The notes: a model not told the origin generated them from the letters alone. DNA of 64,000 nucleotides from an uncultured Victivallales bacterium (GCA_934644965.1 CAKUDG010000001.1:62001-126000), one strand, 5' to 3'. Shown: positions 42,465-51,367, counted from the stretch's first letter. Numbers and translations: made by a program.

Positions 42465-43036
42465 CCTTGCCTTTTCTCCAGAAACATGTTGATCCAGTAA
42501 TGAAGCGCTGAAGCATGAAGGGATTCCGCATCTCCGTACGTTGCAGCGGGAAAATAAAAATTCAGATCTCCCAGCCTGCGCAGACGATTTTCAGCACTCA
42601 TCGCCGTGAAGGTGACGATTCTCACCCCGGCTTCCCTCGCCCAGCACACAGCATTGAGGATGTTCGGAGAATTCCCCGAACTGGAAACCGCCGCCAGCAT
42701 GTCGCCTGGCACTGCGCGTTTTGACAAGGGTTCCCGGAAGACATTTTCAAATCCCAGATCATTCCCGATCGCGGTCAAAAGCGCCAGATCGGAGAAGACC
42801 TCCGTGTGAAGAGCTCCGTTTTTCGCCATATCTGCGGCAAAATGGCTTGCAATGGAAGCGCTTGCGCCATTCCCGATGCAATAGATCGTCTTTCTTTCTG
42901 AACGGAGTGCGCAGGTCAGCTGATAAAGAGTCTCAAATGCGGTGTCCACGGGGATCCGCCGTCCGGAAATATCTTCAGCCTGAATTTGTCCCATCAGGGA
43001 ACTGATCTTTCTGCGGTATGATTCCCAGTCACTCAT
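42461..43036 (-). CDS. SIS-domain phosphosugar isomerase (GmhA-like)
   Basis: A 191-residue SIS-fold protein. IYCIGNGASASIASHFAADMAKNG corresponds to GmhA's GNGGSAADAQHFAAE region, and VSSSGNSPNILNAVCWA to the second phosphate-binding Ser/Thr loop. GmhA converts sedoheptulose 7-phosphate to D-glycero-D-manno-heptose 7-phosphate, the entry to heptose synthesis. That substrate is what the transketolase pair in this operon could supply, so a heptose-type product is the leading inference. First clear gene of the operon; its ATG directly follows the stop of a doubtful upstream frame. Confidence 0.88.
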   Translation of the reverse strand: MSDWESYRRKISSLMGQIQAEDISGRRIPVDTAFETLYQLTCALRSERKTIYCIGNGASASIASHFAADMAKNGALHTEVFSDLALLTAIGNDLGFENVFREPLSKRAVPGDMLAAVSSSGNSPNILNAVCWAREAGVRIVTFTAMSAENRLRRLGDLNFYFPAATYGDAESLHASALHYWINMFLEKRQG

Positions 43037-43530
43037 TCATTTGTTCCTTTCCGCGGGAAACAGCCTCCGGCAAAACGTTCCGGGATTCCTGAAATCCACA
43101 ACAGGAAAACCGGGCGGGGGGGCGGCCTGCCCATCCTGCCCATTCAGAGGGATTCCTTTTGTGCGGGAGATGGGTGTGTGAGAGAGCTGAATGCGTCTCA
43201 CCCTTTGCCGGAATTCAGTTTGTGCATTCAATCTGTTCAGCGCATTTCCCGCCCATGCCTCTCCTCCGCGCATACACACCACCATTGTGACCGGGGTGCC
43301 CGACACTCTGGCGGCGGCAGAAGCGGAATTGAATTGCATTTCGGAATCCGCCTTTCCCTTTCTTGTCAAAATTGCAAACAACCGCTTTTCCCCGTGAGCG
43401 ATCAGAATGAGATCTCCTTTGCAGCATGGTCGATGTTTCAGGGGATATGCACACATGCTCTCCGATCCCGGCAATGAGACAGATCTCTGTATCATCGGTT
43501 CTGATAAGCTTAGCACGATAAAATGTGCTT
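43037..43530 (-). other. Doubtful coding region upstream of the sugar operon
   Basis: Two overlapping minus-strand frames occur here. One opens at a TTG near 43559 and reads KQIRLESTFYRAKLIRTD in a natural-looking way before deteriorating. The other ends exactly at the SIS-gene ATG (stop 43037-43039). Neither has an ATG with a Shine-Dalgarno sequence, and no family is recognised. They may be two pieces of one gene interrupted by a frameshift near 43440, or non-coding leader of the operon. Confidence 0.3.
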
Positions 43531-43531
43531 T

Positions 43532-43569
43532 CAAGTCTAATTTGTTTTTTCAAGTCCAATTTGTTTTTT
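43532..43569. repeat. Tandem duplication of a 19-bp unit
   Basis: CAAGTCYAATTTGTTTTTT occurs twice head-to-tail (43532-43550 and 43551-43569) with one mismatch, in the AT-rich stretch upstream of the sugar operon. AGCAC and GTGCT (43511-43528) just beside it form a short inverted repeat. Confidence 0.7.
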
Positions 43570-44016
43570 ATGCGGGGCTTTTCTCCGTGCTTCCTCGCGG
43601 AGAAGGTATGGGGAATATCGGGGATACACCCTCCTTAGCCAGGCGGGGCAAGATGCGAAAACAGGGAAATCCTGTTTGAGAACAGATCCTGAACTGAAGC
43701 AGAGATGGAGCCGCGTCCGTTCTGTTTTCGAGTTCACAGAGGGACAATGCGGGGAAAACAGCTAGAAAAGGCCCCAGTACCAGCTACTGCGTCCCCGACT
43801 TCAGGGAAAAACGTTCAGCAGCGGGGGGGGGAGGAGACATTTTCCAGCTTGATCTTGATGGAGGAGGAATATTCTTATTCTTCATCGGGAAGGGAAATCA
43901 GTCAATCATTGTCCAGCTATCGGGGTGTTCCATTTCCGCCGGCGTTTCTGATCCCAGTTCCCTGGAGATTTCATCGGCTCTGACGCAGAAGCGGAGTGCA
44001 AAAACGCTTGTCCGGC
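43570..44016. other. Degraded region without a gene
   Basis: No credible coding sequence on either strand. A run of nine G lies at about 43823-43831. Sequence is mixed in composition and lies between the sugar operon and the small accessory genes next to the tRNA, consistent with remnant DNA. Confidence 0.4.
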
Positions 44017-44322
44017 TCACAGGTCATTCTCTGAAAAATAATCTTTCACTTGCCGATATACCGTTTTCCCTTCAGGGGAATGGATCCCGTTGAAATCAAT
44101 TGCATCGAACATGGATTTCAAGGGCTGAAGCTGGAGTCTCAAGAGTTCGGGAGGGGGATTGGTCTTTTCAATTTTGTCGGCTGCACGGACAATCTCGATC
44201 AGAGTTCTATTCTGCGCGCTTTCGTAGAGTTTTTCCTCTGGAAGGGCATCTTTGCCATGATGATGCCTGGACGAGTCTGTCAACAGCGCTCCCACCGCCA
44301 TCCCACACAAAAACTCCCACAT
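44017..44322 (-). CDS. Small hypothetical protein, 101 residues
   Basis: Not recognised. It has one short hydrophobic segment at the start (WEFLCGMAVGALLTD), a charged helix-rich middle (YESAQNRTLIEIVRAADKIEKTNPP) and an acidic end. ATG at 44322 has AGAGGAGAA six bases upstream, so translation is likely. It lies 25 bases downstream of the zinc-ribbon gene in the stretch between the tRNA gene and the sugar operon, and looks like an accessory gene brought in with a mobile element. Confidence 0.6.
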   Translation of the reverse strand: MWEFLCGMAVGALLTDSSRHHHGKDALPEEKLYESAQNRTLIEIVRAADKIEKTNPPPELLRLQLQPLKSMFDAIDFNGIHSPEGKTVYRQVKDYFSENDL

Positions 44323-44347
44323 GATTTTTCTCCTCTTCTCTGAAATT

Positions 44348-44614
44348 TTATCGGGCTGTTTCATCCGTGAAATACAAAGCGGAGAGATTGCATGGAGTGC
44401 AATAGATGAAGTACTCATTTGCCTGTTTCCGGATTTTCAGTTTTTCTCCGCATCCCGGACAATCGTAGTGAATGGGGATATTCTTCCCGCAGGAATTGCA
44501 ATGCCAATAATAGTTTTTATATTTGGCTCCCCAGAGGATGGAAACCCGTCCATGACAGTCCGGACATTCATTGAGGGAATGTATTTCCTTTTCTTTTTTC
44601 TTCGGCTTCGGCAT
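44348..44614 (-). CDS. Small zinc-ribbon protein
   Basis: An 88-residue protein with three CxxC-type pairs: ECPDCHGRVS, WHCNSCGKNI and DCPGCGEKLKIR, plus YCTPCNL at the end, arranged like topoisomerase-I-type or rubredoxin-like zinc ribbons that bind nucleic acid or mediate protein contacts. A lysine-rich start (PKPKKKEKE) precedes them. Start at 44614 is supported by AGGGA seven bases upstream; the frame is open to 44815, but that part overlaps the integrase remnant. The overlap suggests the two reading frames were joined by a deletion. Function unknown. Confidence 0.6.
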   Translation of the reverse strand: MPKPKKKEKEIHSLNECPDCHGRVSILWGAKYKNYYWHCNSCGKNIPIHYDCPGCGEKLKIRKQANEYFIYCTPCNLSALYFTDETAR

Positions 44615-44864
44615 GCTTTTTCCCTGGGGGGCGGACCGTTTTGTTTTTGCGGATTTCGGCTTCGGCCTGTTGTGTCTGCGAGATCTCCTGTGTAACAGAG
44701 AGTTTGACTTCGGCTTCAAACTGTTTCGCTTTCTTCTTGATAGAAAGGATTTCTCTTGGGGAAGCCACGGAGGGGATTTCGCATCCGAGACAAACTCCGG
44801 AATGGTCAACGCCATTCATCCGAAAGCGGTAATGATTCTTGCTTCCGCGAAGCATGATGGACAT
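44568..44864 (-). pseudogene. Tyrosine integrase, N-terminal fragment
   Basis: A 98-residue frame that begins like the arm-DNA-binding domain of phage/ICE tyrosine integrases (MLRGSKNHYRFRMNGVDHSG, then a charged helix KKKAKQFEAEVKLSVTQE and RKNKTVRP) but stops where the core-binding and catalytic domains should begin; no R-H-x-x-R or Tyr motif follows in any frame. AAGGAGT lies eight bases before its ATG and a promoter candidate lies further upstream, so the 5' end is intact. It reads away from the initiator tRNA gene 155 bases away, the normal place for an integrase next to its attachment site. The family call rests on recognition of the N-terminal pattern only. Confidence 0.5.
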
Positions 44865-44892
44865 TGTGAGACTCCTTGTGTGCTACTATGGA

Positions 44893-44921
44893 ATACTGTG
44901 TACGACTGGGAGGACAGTCAA
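44893..44921 (-). promoter_or_regulatory. Putative promoter of the integrase fragment
   Basis: Minus strand: TTGACT (44916-44921), 17 bases, CAGTAT (44893-44898), about 30 bases upstream of the integrase-fragment start. Confidence 0.4.
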
Positions 44922-45018
44922 GGCTACGTCTCACAAAACTTACACAAACGCGATTTTTTTCTTGGCAACCGCAAACCACACACGCTTATGTAATCTAATG
45001 ATTACGAATAAGTAAAAT

Positions 45019-45093
<75 letters not shown>

Positions 45094-45279
45094 ATCAGAT
45101 TTCTCTTCCTTCAACATCCATCTAATATAAAACAGAAATACTCTTTTTCAAGTCTGGAAATAAAAATATCAAAACTTTCTCCGCTTTCTCCACTTTTTTT
45201 CTCTTCCGGAAAGAATCTTCTTGCAGCACATCCCCCCTCCCAGAAAAATAAGAGGAAAAAGAAGAAATGGGAAAACGTG

Positions 45280-46008
45280 TCAAAATGAGACGTTGATATC
45301 CCCCGTCAGACGATGCGGAGGAGGAACAATACGGCATTCTCCCGGCAGGTTCTCCCAGTCCCGATCCCAGTGATTCAGCATCAGAGGATCCGTCGGATCC
45401 CCCCAGGGATTCAAATCCAGAACCAGAATCTCTTCCGCGGATGTGAAATATATATCCAGGACCAGATCCTTCATCGGAAGACTCCAGGCATTTGCCTTCA
45501 CAAACGAATCCGCCAGTTCCCAGTATCTCTTCCGGCGTTTCTCCAGACGTGCAAAATGACGAATCAACCAGTACTGGCTCATCCCCTTCAACTCCCCGTT
45601 CCGGACAAACAGACGAAACTCCCGCGTCACATCCATCCGGCGGAAAGGCCGTATGCAGATGCACGAAACCTCCCCACGGGCCGCAGACTGACGAACCTTT
45701 TCGCTTTCCGCAAGAATATTCCATGCACTCCGCGCCGAACGCACGGCTCCGCGTTTCAGACGGAAGCGCTCCGTATCCGTCGGAGCCACAAGATCCACGG
45801 AAACAAATCGCGTATAAAGAAAGGTCGACATCGCAGTCTCCAGACGCGGCAGCAGGCCCTTCACAGCCGCTCCGCGTTTCTCCCCCTCTTTCAGCACCGC
45901 AATCTCCTCCGGCTGCAGCATCACAAACACCGTCGGAAAACTGTGTACCGCAAGGCGCGGATACCAGTTCGGCAGTCGGCAGCATTCCAGCTGTTCTTTC
46001 CTATCCAT
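45280..46008 (-). CDS. CDC123/D123-like ATP-grasp protein
   Basis: A 242-residue protein with the D123 pattern: NWYPRLAVHSFPTVFVML, RFVSVDLVAPTDTERF, a segment with SAWNILAESEKV, CICIRPFRRMDVTREFRLFVRNGEL (family: L.LRk...l....EFRvFv), GMSQYW, then LVLDIYFTSAEEILVLDLNPWGDPTDPLML (family: v.DvY.......liD.NPf...td.LLF). In eukaryotes CDC123 is an ATP-grasp-fold factor that assembles initiation factor eIF2. Bacterial relatives exist, but their job is unknown; peptide-ligase-like activity has been proposed for some. GAGG stands about 12 bases before the ATG. It lies between the initiator tRNA gene and a membrane protein gene, and appears to be a single-gene unit. Confidence 0.75.
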   Translation of the reverse strand: MDRKEQLECCRLPNWYPRLAVHSFPTVFVMLQPEEIAVLKEGEKRGAAVKGLLPRLETAMSTFLYTRFVSVDLVAPTDTERFRLKRGAVRSARSAWNILAESEKVRQSAARGEVSCICIRPFRRMDVTREFRLFVRNGELKGMSQYWLIRHFARLEKRRKRYWELADSFVKANAWSLPMKDLVLDIYFTSAEEILVLDLNPWGDPTDPLMLNHWDRDWENLPGECRIVPPPHRLTGDINVSF

Positions 46009-46161
46009 TCCCGTTCAACCTCGCTTCCAGTTTCCTTTGTTATGAAAAAAGGTTTCCGCTTCAGGCAGAGACTCCTGCGTCTCCTTTTTCCCCACCCTCA
46101 TGCATCTTTCCGGACAGGGTGACGAAGGGAAACGGTCCACCCCCTCCGCCGTTTTCACTCC

Positions 46162-47403
46162 CTAAAAATCAGAATCGTCATCCAGATCCGGCCGGGGCGG
46201 ATTCAAAAAACGCATCACCGCATGAAAGGCCAGCAGATGATATACAAAATATCCAATGAAAAACAGCATCTGATAACTGAAAAGCGGCAGCACCAGTGCC
46301 GTATACAGCGATGCTATCAGCATCGGCGGAAACGCGGCGTAAAGGGCAATCACCACAATCGTACGGAAAGAAAGACGGTTCGGAAACACCGACATCCTGA
46401 AATACTGGGCCAGGACAAAGAAAAATCCTCCGAATATCAGGAAGGACACAATTTGAAACAGGGATTCCAGCACCGTCTTCAGCAGCAGAAACGATTTCAG
46501 AAGCGAGACAATCACTCCGGAGGAATCAAATCTCACACTCTCATGCCCGGAGGACGCAGCAACTGCGGGAGAAAGCATTCCTTCCTCAGGCGCTCCAGAA
46601 TCTCTCTTCAGGTTTCCGGGTTCCTTTCCCGCCGCCTCCTCCTTCTCACTCTTCTCTCCGCCTCCCGGAAGAAGCGTCCCGGATGCCGCGGAGGAGGAAG
46701 AGGAGAGAGTCCCTTCTGCTGGACGTTTCTCCTCTCTTTCCTTCCGGACTTCAGACACCCTGGAATGAATGAAATCCAGGAGACCTTTTTGAGTCAGTCC
46801 GGTTTTGAAGGAATCCCGCAGCAATGCGGTGGTATTCCCCGATCCACCTTCTCCTTCCTCCTCCGCAAGGAGTGTCTCACGGAGCATCTCCATTGTCCCC
46901 ATGGCTTTTGAAGATGATTCCGCCTTCAGGAGGTTCAAGAACAAAAGGTTGCCCGCGAACTCCTCCGGAGTCAGGAACACGGCTCGATAACACCCTTCCG
47001 GATAGAGCTCCCTCCCCCAGAACACAAAACCATCGTTCAGGCAGATGAAACCAAAACGCGCATGCCAGGAGTTCATTTCCGACAGGTTGAGGCTGTCCCC
47101 GGGAAAATAATCAAAGCGCAGGGCTTCATCGAGAATATAAGAACGGCTCTGCTCCGGATTCAGACCCAGACGGATCAGTCCATCCGAGGAAACCTCGAAG
47201 CCGCCCGTCTCCCGGAAAAAAGAATCCGTAACAGTGCGGATCTGTCTGCCGTCCGTCAGCAGATGCCCCGCCGTGATCAGAACGGTGCAGAACAGAATCA
47301 GAAGGCATGTGTGCAGTATCACACGCCATAATGACACATTCAGAAGCCTCGGAAACACCGAGGTCCCGCAGCAGAGGGAATATACGGTCCTGAAAAAATT
47401 CAT
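46162..47403 (-). CDS. DUF1189-like integral membrane protein
   Basis: A 413-residue protein: TM1 at about 27-48 (VILHTCLLILFCTVLITAGH), a large extracytoplasmic part of about 250 residues with a Ser/Glu/Gly-rich low-complexity section (about 225-285), then four C-terminal hydrophobic helices (LFQIVSFLIFGGFFFVLAQ; FRTIVVIALYAAFPPMLIAS; LPLFSYQMLFFIGYFVYHLL). This resembles DUF1189 membrane proteins, whose function is unknown. It lies directly upstream of peptide deformylase and in the same direction as the genes around it. Confidence 0.7.
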   Translation of the reverse strand: MNFFRTVYSLCCGTSVFPRLLNVSLWRVILHTCLLILFCTVLITAGHLLTDGRQIRTVTDSFFRETGGFEVSSDGLIRLGLNPEQSRSYILDEALRFDYFPGDSLNLSEMNSWHARFGFICLNDGFVFWGRELYPEGCYRAVFLTPEEFAGNLLFLNLLKAESSSKAMGTMEMLRETLLAEEEGEGGSGNTTALLRDSFKTGLTQKGLLDFIHSRVSEVRKEREEKRPAEGTLSSSSSAASGTLLPGGGEKSEKEEAAGKEPGNLKRDSGAPEEGMLSPAVAASSGHESVRFDSSGVIVSLLKSFLLLKTVLESLFQIVSFLIFGGFFFVLAQYFRMSVFPNRLSFRTIVVIALYAAFPPMLIASLYTALVLPLFSYQMLFFIGYFVYHLLAFHAVMRFLNPPRPDLDDDSDF

Positions 47404-47412
47404 TGCTCTGTC

Positions 47413-48045
47413 TCAGACCAGTCTTTTGATCTTGAAGTTCTTCCCGTTCCCGGATTTCCTGACTATCTTCTCCAGATGCGGAAGAATCTCCTCAAAATAG
47501 GGCGACTTCACCTTCTGAACGTACACTATCCCCTGAAGATGATCCAGTTCATGTTGTATCGCCCGCGCCAGAAAGCCCCCGCATTCCAGATGAATCGTGG
47601 ATCCGTCCAGAAGACGGGATTTCAGAAGCACAGACACCGGACGCTCCACGGGAGCATAGATCTTCGGCACACTCAGACACCCCTCTTCCATCACCGAACT
47701 GACAGCAGAACTGGATACAATTTCAGGATTGATCAAAGTCAGCGGCATCCGTGAAAGCAGTTCCGCCTCCCCGGGAGAGAGTGAATGCAGCGGATGCCCG
47801 GACTCATCCACTTCCGGATCCACATGAAGCGTCACAATCTGATACGGGATCCCTACCTGAGGCGCGGCCAGCCCCACACCGTCGTGAGCATACATGCAGT
47901 CCAGCATCTGGCGGGAGAGCTCCCGGATCTCATCGTCCACAGAATCCACCGGCTTCGCCTTCGCCGAAAGGGAGGGATCCCCCAGCAGTCGAATCCGGAG
48001 TTTTTTCTTCCGGTTGAATCCAAGCAGCATTTTGCTCTTCAGCAT
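47413..48045 (-). CDS. def: Peptide deformylase
   Basis: A 210-residue metalloenzyme that removes the N-terminal formyl group from nascent proteins. All three motifs are intact: GVGLAAPQVG (I), EEGCLSVP (II, metal Cys) and QHELDHLQG (III, two metal His and catalytic Glu). It is longer than typical (about 170 residues), with about 20 extra N-terminal residues and a short loop around GHPLHSLSPGEA. The start at 48045 has GGAAAGG very close; ATG at 48030 is an alternative. Nine bases separate it from the downstream membrane protein gene, and gltX is upstream by 132 bases. Confidence 0.96.
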   Translation of the reverse strand: MLKSKMLLGFNRKKKLRIRLLGDPSLSAKAKPVDSVDDEIRELSRQMLDCMYAHDGVGLAAPQVGIPYQIVTLHVDPEVDESGHPLHSLSPGEAELLSRMPLTLINPEIVSSSAVSSVMEEGCLSVPKIYAPVERPVSVLLKSRLLDGSTIHLECGGFLARAIQHELDHLQGIVYVQKVKSPYFEEILPHLEKIVRKSGNGKNFKIKRLV

Positions 48046-48177
48046 CCTTTCCTGTTTCTCCCAGCCGTCAGTGCAACAGATTCGGACGGCAGGGAGTCAA
48101 CAATTCATTTCATCACAAGCGTTCTCTCTCCGGATCCACTTCAGAGTGATTCGGAGAAAAACTCTCCCCCAGACAGC

Positions 48178-49764
48178 TCATGCAGGCGTCTCATCAAGCG
48201 CTCTGTGGATCCGGAAGGAGGATTCCGAAACGCCGAGAAGAGACACCGTCTCATACACACCTGCTCCCACTGTGGATCCCGTCACAGCCACCCGCAGCGG
48301 CTGATTCAGCTTCCCTTCCCGGATCCCGAATTCACTCTCCACACGGCGGATCGCGGATTCAATGGCACCTTCTCCCCCGTCCGTCCGGGGAAGTTCTTCG
48401 GCAAGACGCTCCAACGCCGAGCGGAATGAGGCATCGGATAGAAACTTCCGGGATGCCTTCGCATCGCAGGGATAGTCGCGGACAAAGAAATAACTCCAGG
48501 AATCAATATCCGTAAACACCTTCGTCCGGGACTGCATCAGACGCGCGACACACGCAAAAAGTTCCCCGTCCGCACCTCCATACCACGGATAGCGGGAAGC
48601 AAATTCCCGGCTCCGGCGGATAAATTCCTCCGCAGGCATCTCCGAAAGATACATCCCGTTCATATGAAGAAGCTTCACCATGTCAAAACGGGCAGGAGCA
48701 TGCTGCACGCGTTCGATCTGAAAGGCTTCCGCAAGCTCCTCCCGGGACATCTTCTCCCGGTTGTCCCCGGGCGACCAGCCCAGAAGCGCAAGATAGTTGA
48801 ACAAAGCTTCCGGAAGAAAACCCTTCTCGCGGAAGTCGCCGACAAACGCATCTCCGTCCCGCTTGCTGTAGGGCTTTCCCTGATCGTTCACAATCATCGG
48901 CAGATGCGCATAGAACGGCGGACATCCCCCCAGACAGGAAAACAGAAACAGATGACGGTATGTATTTTCCACATGATCGTCTCCACGGATGATATGGGTC
49001 ACCCCCTGCGTCATGTCGTCCAGGACATTCGCCAGATGAAACACCGGACTCGAATCGCTGCGGACAATGATGAAATCCTTCATGCTGTCCAGCGGTTTCG
49101 CCAGTTCCCCTTTGACCATGTCGCGGTAAAACACTTCGCGGCGGATGAACTTGAGTTCCGAAGCCCCTTCCACGGAAAGAGCTTCCGCCGATCCCAGAAC
49201 CGCAGGCAGATTCTCCGGAGTCAGTGCATAGAGTTCCTTGCCCTCACCGTCCAGCACTTTCAGCTCCTTGAAACCGGCAAGGCATCCCTGGTTGTCCACC
49301 GTCTTCCCCTTCGCGCTGAGAGTCTGATACTGGACTCCGGAACGCGACAAGAACACGGTCGTCCCTGCCGCCAGCCGAACGGAGACTTCCCCCGTACTCC
49401 TCACAAACGGCAGTGCATCACAGTCATACGGAATCCGGAAATACACCGGTGAGGAGTTCTCTTCCGGATTCAGTTTATAGGCATGCCCTTCCTGCTGAAG
49501 CTGAAGGGCTGCGGAACGATGCTTTTCCGCCTGAGCCGTCTGATACATCGGAATCCCGTCATAATCCAGTCCAAGCCACTCCATGCACTCAAGAAGGGTG
49601 CGGATTGCTTCGGGGGTCGACCGTTCCAGATCGGTGTCCTCGATCCTCAGGAGAAACTCTCCGCCCTCATGACGGGCGAAGAGCCAGTTGAAAATGGCTG
49701 TCCGGATATTGCCGATATGCACCTGTCCCGTCGGGGACGGAGCGAATCTTGCTCTGTATTTCAT
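48178..49764 (-). CDS. gltX: Glutamate--tRNA ligase
   Basis: A 528-residue class I aminoacyl-tRNA synthetase. Visible: FAPSPTGQVHIGNIRTAIFN (HIGH box region), LLRIEDTDLERS, THIIRGDDHVENTYRH, and PYSKRDGD (KMSKS equivalent). The C-terminal anticodon-binding helical domain follows. Between about residues 100 and 220 the usual connective region with its zinc-binding cysteines is replaced by a longer, different segment (from NPEENSSPVYFRIPYD to FYRDMVKGELAKP), making the protein about 50 residues longer than E. coli GltX. The same class of replacement may alter tRNA acceptor-stem contact. Single gltX copy in this window, so canonical Glu-tRNA versus Glu/Gln discrimination cannot be told. Confidence 0.95.
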   Translation of the reverse strand: MKYRARFAPSPTGQVHIGNIRTAIFNWLFARHEGGEFLLRIEDTDLERSTPEAIRTLLECMEWLGLDYDGIPMYQTAQAEKHRSAALQLQQEGHAYKLNPEENSSPVYFRIPYDCDALPFVRSTGEVSVRLAAGTTVFLSRSGVQYQTLSAKGKTVDNQGCLAGFKELKVLDGEGKELYALTPENLPAVLGSAEALSVEGASELKFIRREVFYRDMVKGELAKPLDSMKDFIIVRSDSSPVFHLANVLDDMTQGVTHIIRGDDHVENTYRHLFLFSCLGGCPPFYAHLPMIVNDQGKPYSKRDGDAFVGDFREKGFLPEALFNYLALLGWSPGDNREKMSREELAEAFQIERVQHAPARFDMVKLLHMNGMYLSEMPAEEFIRRSREFASRYPWYGGADGELFACVARLMQSRTKVFTDIDSWSYFFVRDYPCDAKASRKFLSDASFRSALERLAEELPRTDGGEGAIESAIRRVESEFGIREGKLNQPLRVAVTGSTVGAGVYETVSLLGVSESSFRIHRALDETPA

Positions 49765-49892
49765 GGGGAGCAGACTCCAAGATAATAAAAATCTGGTTGA
49801 AAAAATGACTCGTTTGACGGAATGCCCCGCAAAAGGGGGAATGGAACGACGCGGAGGAGGGGGGGCGCTCAGCCGCCCCCTCCTCTCAGAAC

Positions 49893-51302
49893 TCAGATGG
49901 AATTGGTCGCCGCATCAAGCTGAGCCTTGGCGTTGTGCATATTGATCACAGCGTTTGCCAGGCTCGTTTCCGCATCGACAAGATCGCGCTGGGCCTCGTT
50001 CACACGGGTGATCCCCGTGCTTCCGGCGCGGTATTCCTGGTCCACCAGATCACGCGTTTTCCGGACGATTTCCAGATTCTTCTGATTCAGTTTCACCTGT
50101 TTCAAATTGGTGATGTAATTGTCATACGCGGTACGGACATCGGCGATCACTGCAATCCACGCACTTGCCAGATCGTAATCGGCCTGGGTGACTGCGGCCT
50201 GGGCTGCGCGCATGCTGAAATAAGTCGAACCGCCGCTGAAGAGTTCCCAGGAGACCGTCCCGGAATAATTGAAGTTGTAATAAGTCTGGCGGGAATCGGA
50301 ATTTCTGGCTCCGTAACGCCCGCGGATGTTCGTCTTGTTGTTGTTGTACGACATCCCGGAGCTGAGGTAGAAGGAGGGGCCGAAGGCCGCAATGCTTGCA
50401 TAGTAGGAATATTTCGCAGCTTCCAGAGCTTCGCGATAGGATTTCAGGTCGGGACGGTTTGCAAGAGCTTCGTCCAGATACACGCTGATGTCAGCGAGGA
50501 TTTCACCGTCGGGCGAAGGCATTTCAGGGAACTGGATTTCGTCGGGAATCGTTCCGATGGTCAGCCCGAGCAGTTCGGCCAGAGCGTATTTCGACTGCGC
50601 ATAGGAATACTGCGACGTATAAAGGGAGCTTTCCGCCATGTTGTACTGCACCTTGAAGTTCAGTACATCGCTGAGCGGGGACGCACCGGTCTGGAACTTG
50701 AGTTCCGTTTCCTTCAGAAGTCTTTCATTGTATTCCATGTCGGCCTCCGCGATCTTGATGGTCGTGGCGGAGAGCATGACGTTGTTGTAGGCGTAGGCAA
50801 CGGAGCGCAGAAGAATGCGTCTTGCATCCTGTTCCGCCGCTTCGCTCTGCTTCCAGTTGTGACGTGCGGCAAGAACGTTCATTTCACGGACAAAACTGTC
50901 AAACACCAGCCAGTCTGCCTGCAGTCCGGGCGAAACAGTCGTGGTCTGAGAGGAATTCCCGTACCCGCGGTTCAGCGATTCCGCATATCCCTGCCCGATG
51001 GTCAGCGAGGTCGAAATCGTCGGCAGATACGAGGAAAAGCTCTGGTAATAGCGGGCTCTGGCGGCGGCTATTGCAAAATAAGCGCTCTTGAAGCTCGGAT
51101 TGTTCTGTATGGCGATCTGCTGTGCCTCGTCCAGAGTCAGTAGTTTGATTCCTTCGGGCATGAGCTGCTGTTCAGACTTTTCCAACCCGGTATACGTGCT
51201 TTTGGAGATGGCAACAGGCGGTTTGGAAGCGATGCAGCCTGCCGCGGCGGACAGGAGAGCCGCTGAAGCCGCGCAAAGAGCAAAAACGGAAAGCTTGTTC
51301 AT
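49893..51302 (-). CDS. TolC-family outer-membrane efflux lipoprotein
   Basis: A 469-residue outer-membrane channel protein. Lipoprotein signal peptide: KLSVFALCAASAALLSAAAGC (cysteine at 23). The mature part shows the two TolC repeats with long helices (NNPSFKSAYFAIAAARARYYQSFSSYLP; ALANRPDLKSYREALEAAKYSYYASIAAFGPSFYL), the RPDL motif of OEP proteins and LVDQEYRAGSTGITRVNEAQRDLVDAETSL in the last helix. It would form the exit duct for an RND pump or a type I exporter. No partner genes are adjacent; the RND pair at 23.6-27.9 kb has no TolC of its own and is the obvious partner in this window. AGGAGGAA lies eight bases before the ATG. Confidence 0.92.
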   Translation of the reverse strand: MNKLSVFALCAASAALLSAAAGCIASKPPVAISKSTYTGLEKSEQQLMPEGIKLLTLDEAQQIAIQNNPSFKSAYFAIAAARARYYQSFSSYLPTISTSLTIGQGYAESLNRGYGNSSQTTTVSPGLQADWLVFDSFVREMNVLAARHNWKQSEAAEQDARRILLRSVAYAYNNVMLSATTIKIAEADMEYNERLLKETELKFQTGASPLSDVLNFKVQYNMAESSLYTSQYSYAQSKYALAELLGLTIGTIPDEIQFPEMPSPDGEILADISVYLDEALANRPDLKSYREALEAAKYSYYASIAAFGPSFYLSSGMSYNNNKTNIRGRYGARNSDSRQTYYNFNYSGTVSWELFSGGSTYFSMRAAQAAVTQADYDLASAWIAVIADVRTAYDNYITNLKQVKLNQKNLEIVRKTRDLVDQEYRAGSTGITRVNEAQRDLVDAETSLANAVINMHNAKAQLDAATNSI

Positions 51303-51367
51303 CTTGGCGATTCCTCCTGAAAAGGATTTGAAAAACAAAGTTTTTTGACAACTCTTCTTCTATAATT

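Noticed and set aside
45122..45985. Gly/Ser/Cys-rich minus-strand ORF of 287 residues
   Set aside because: Shifted-frame reading of the CDC123-like gene; no start signal and no homology pattern.
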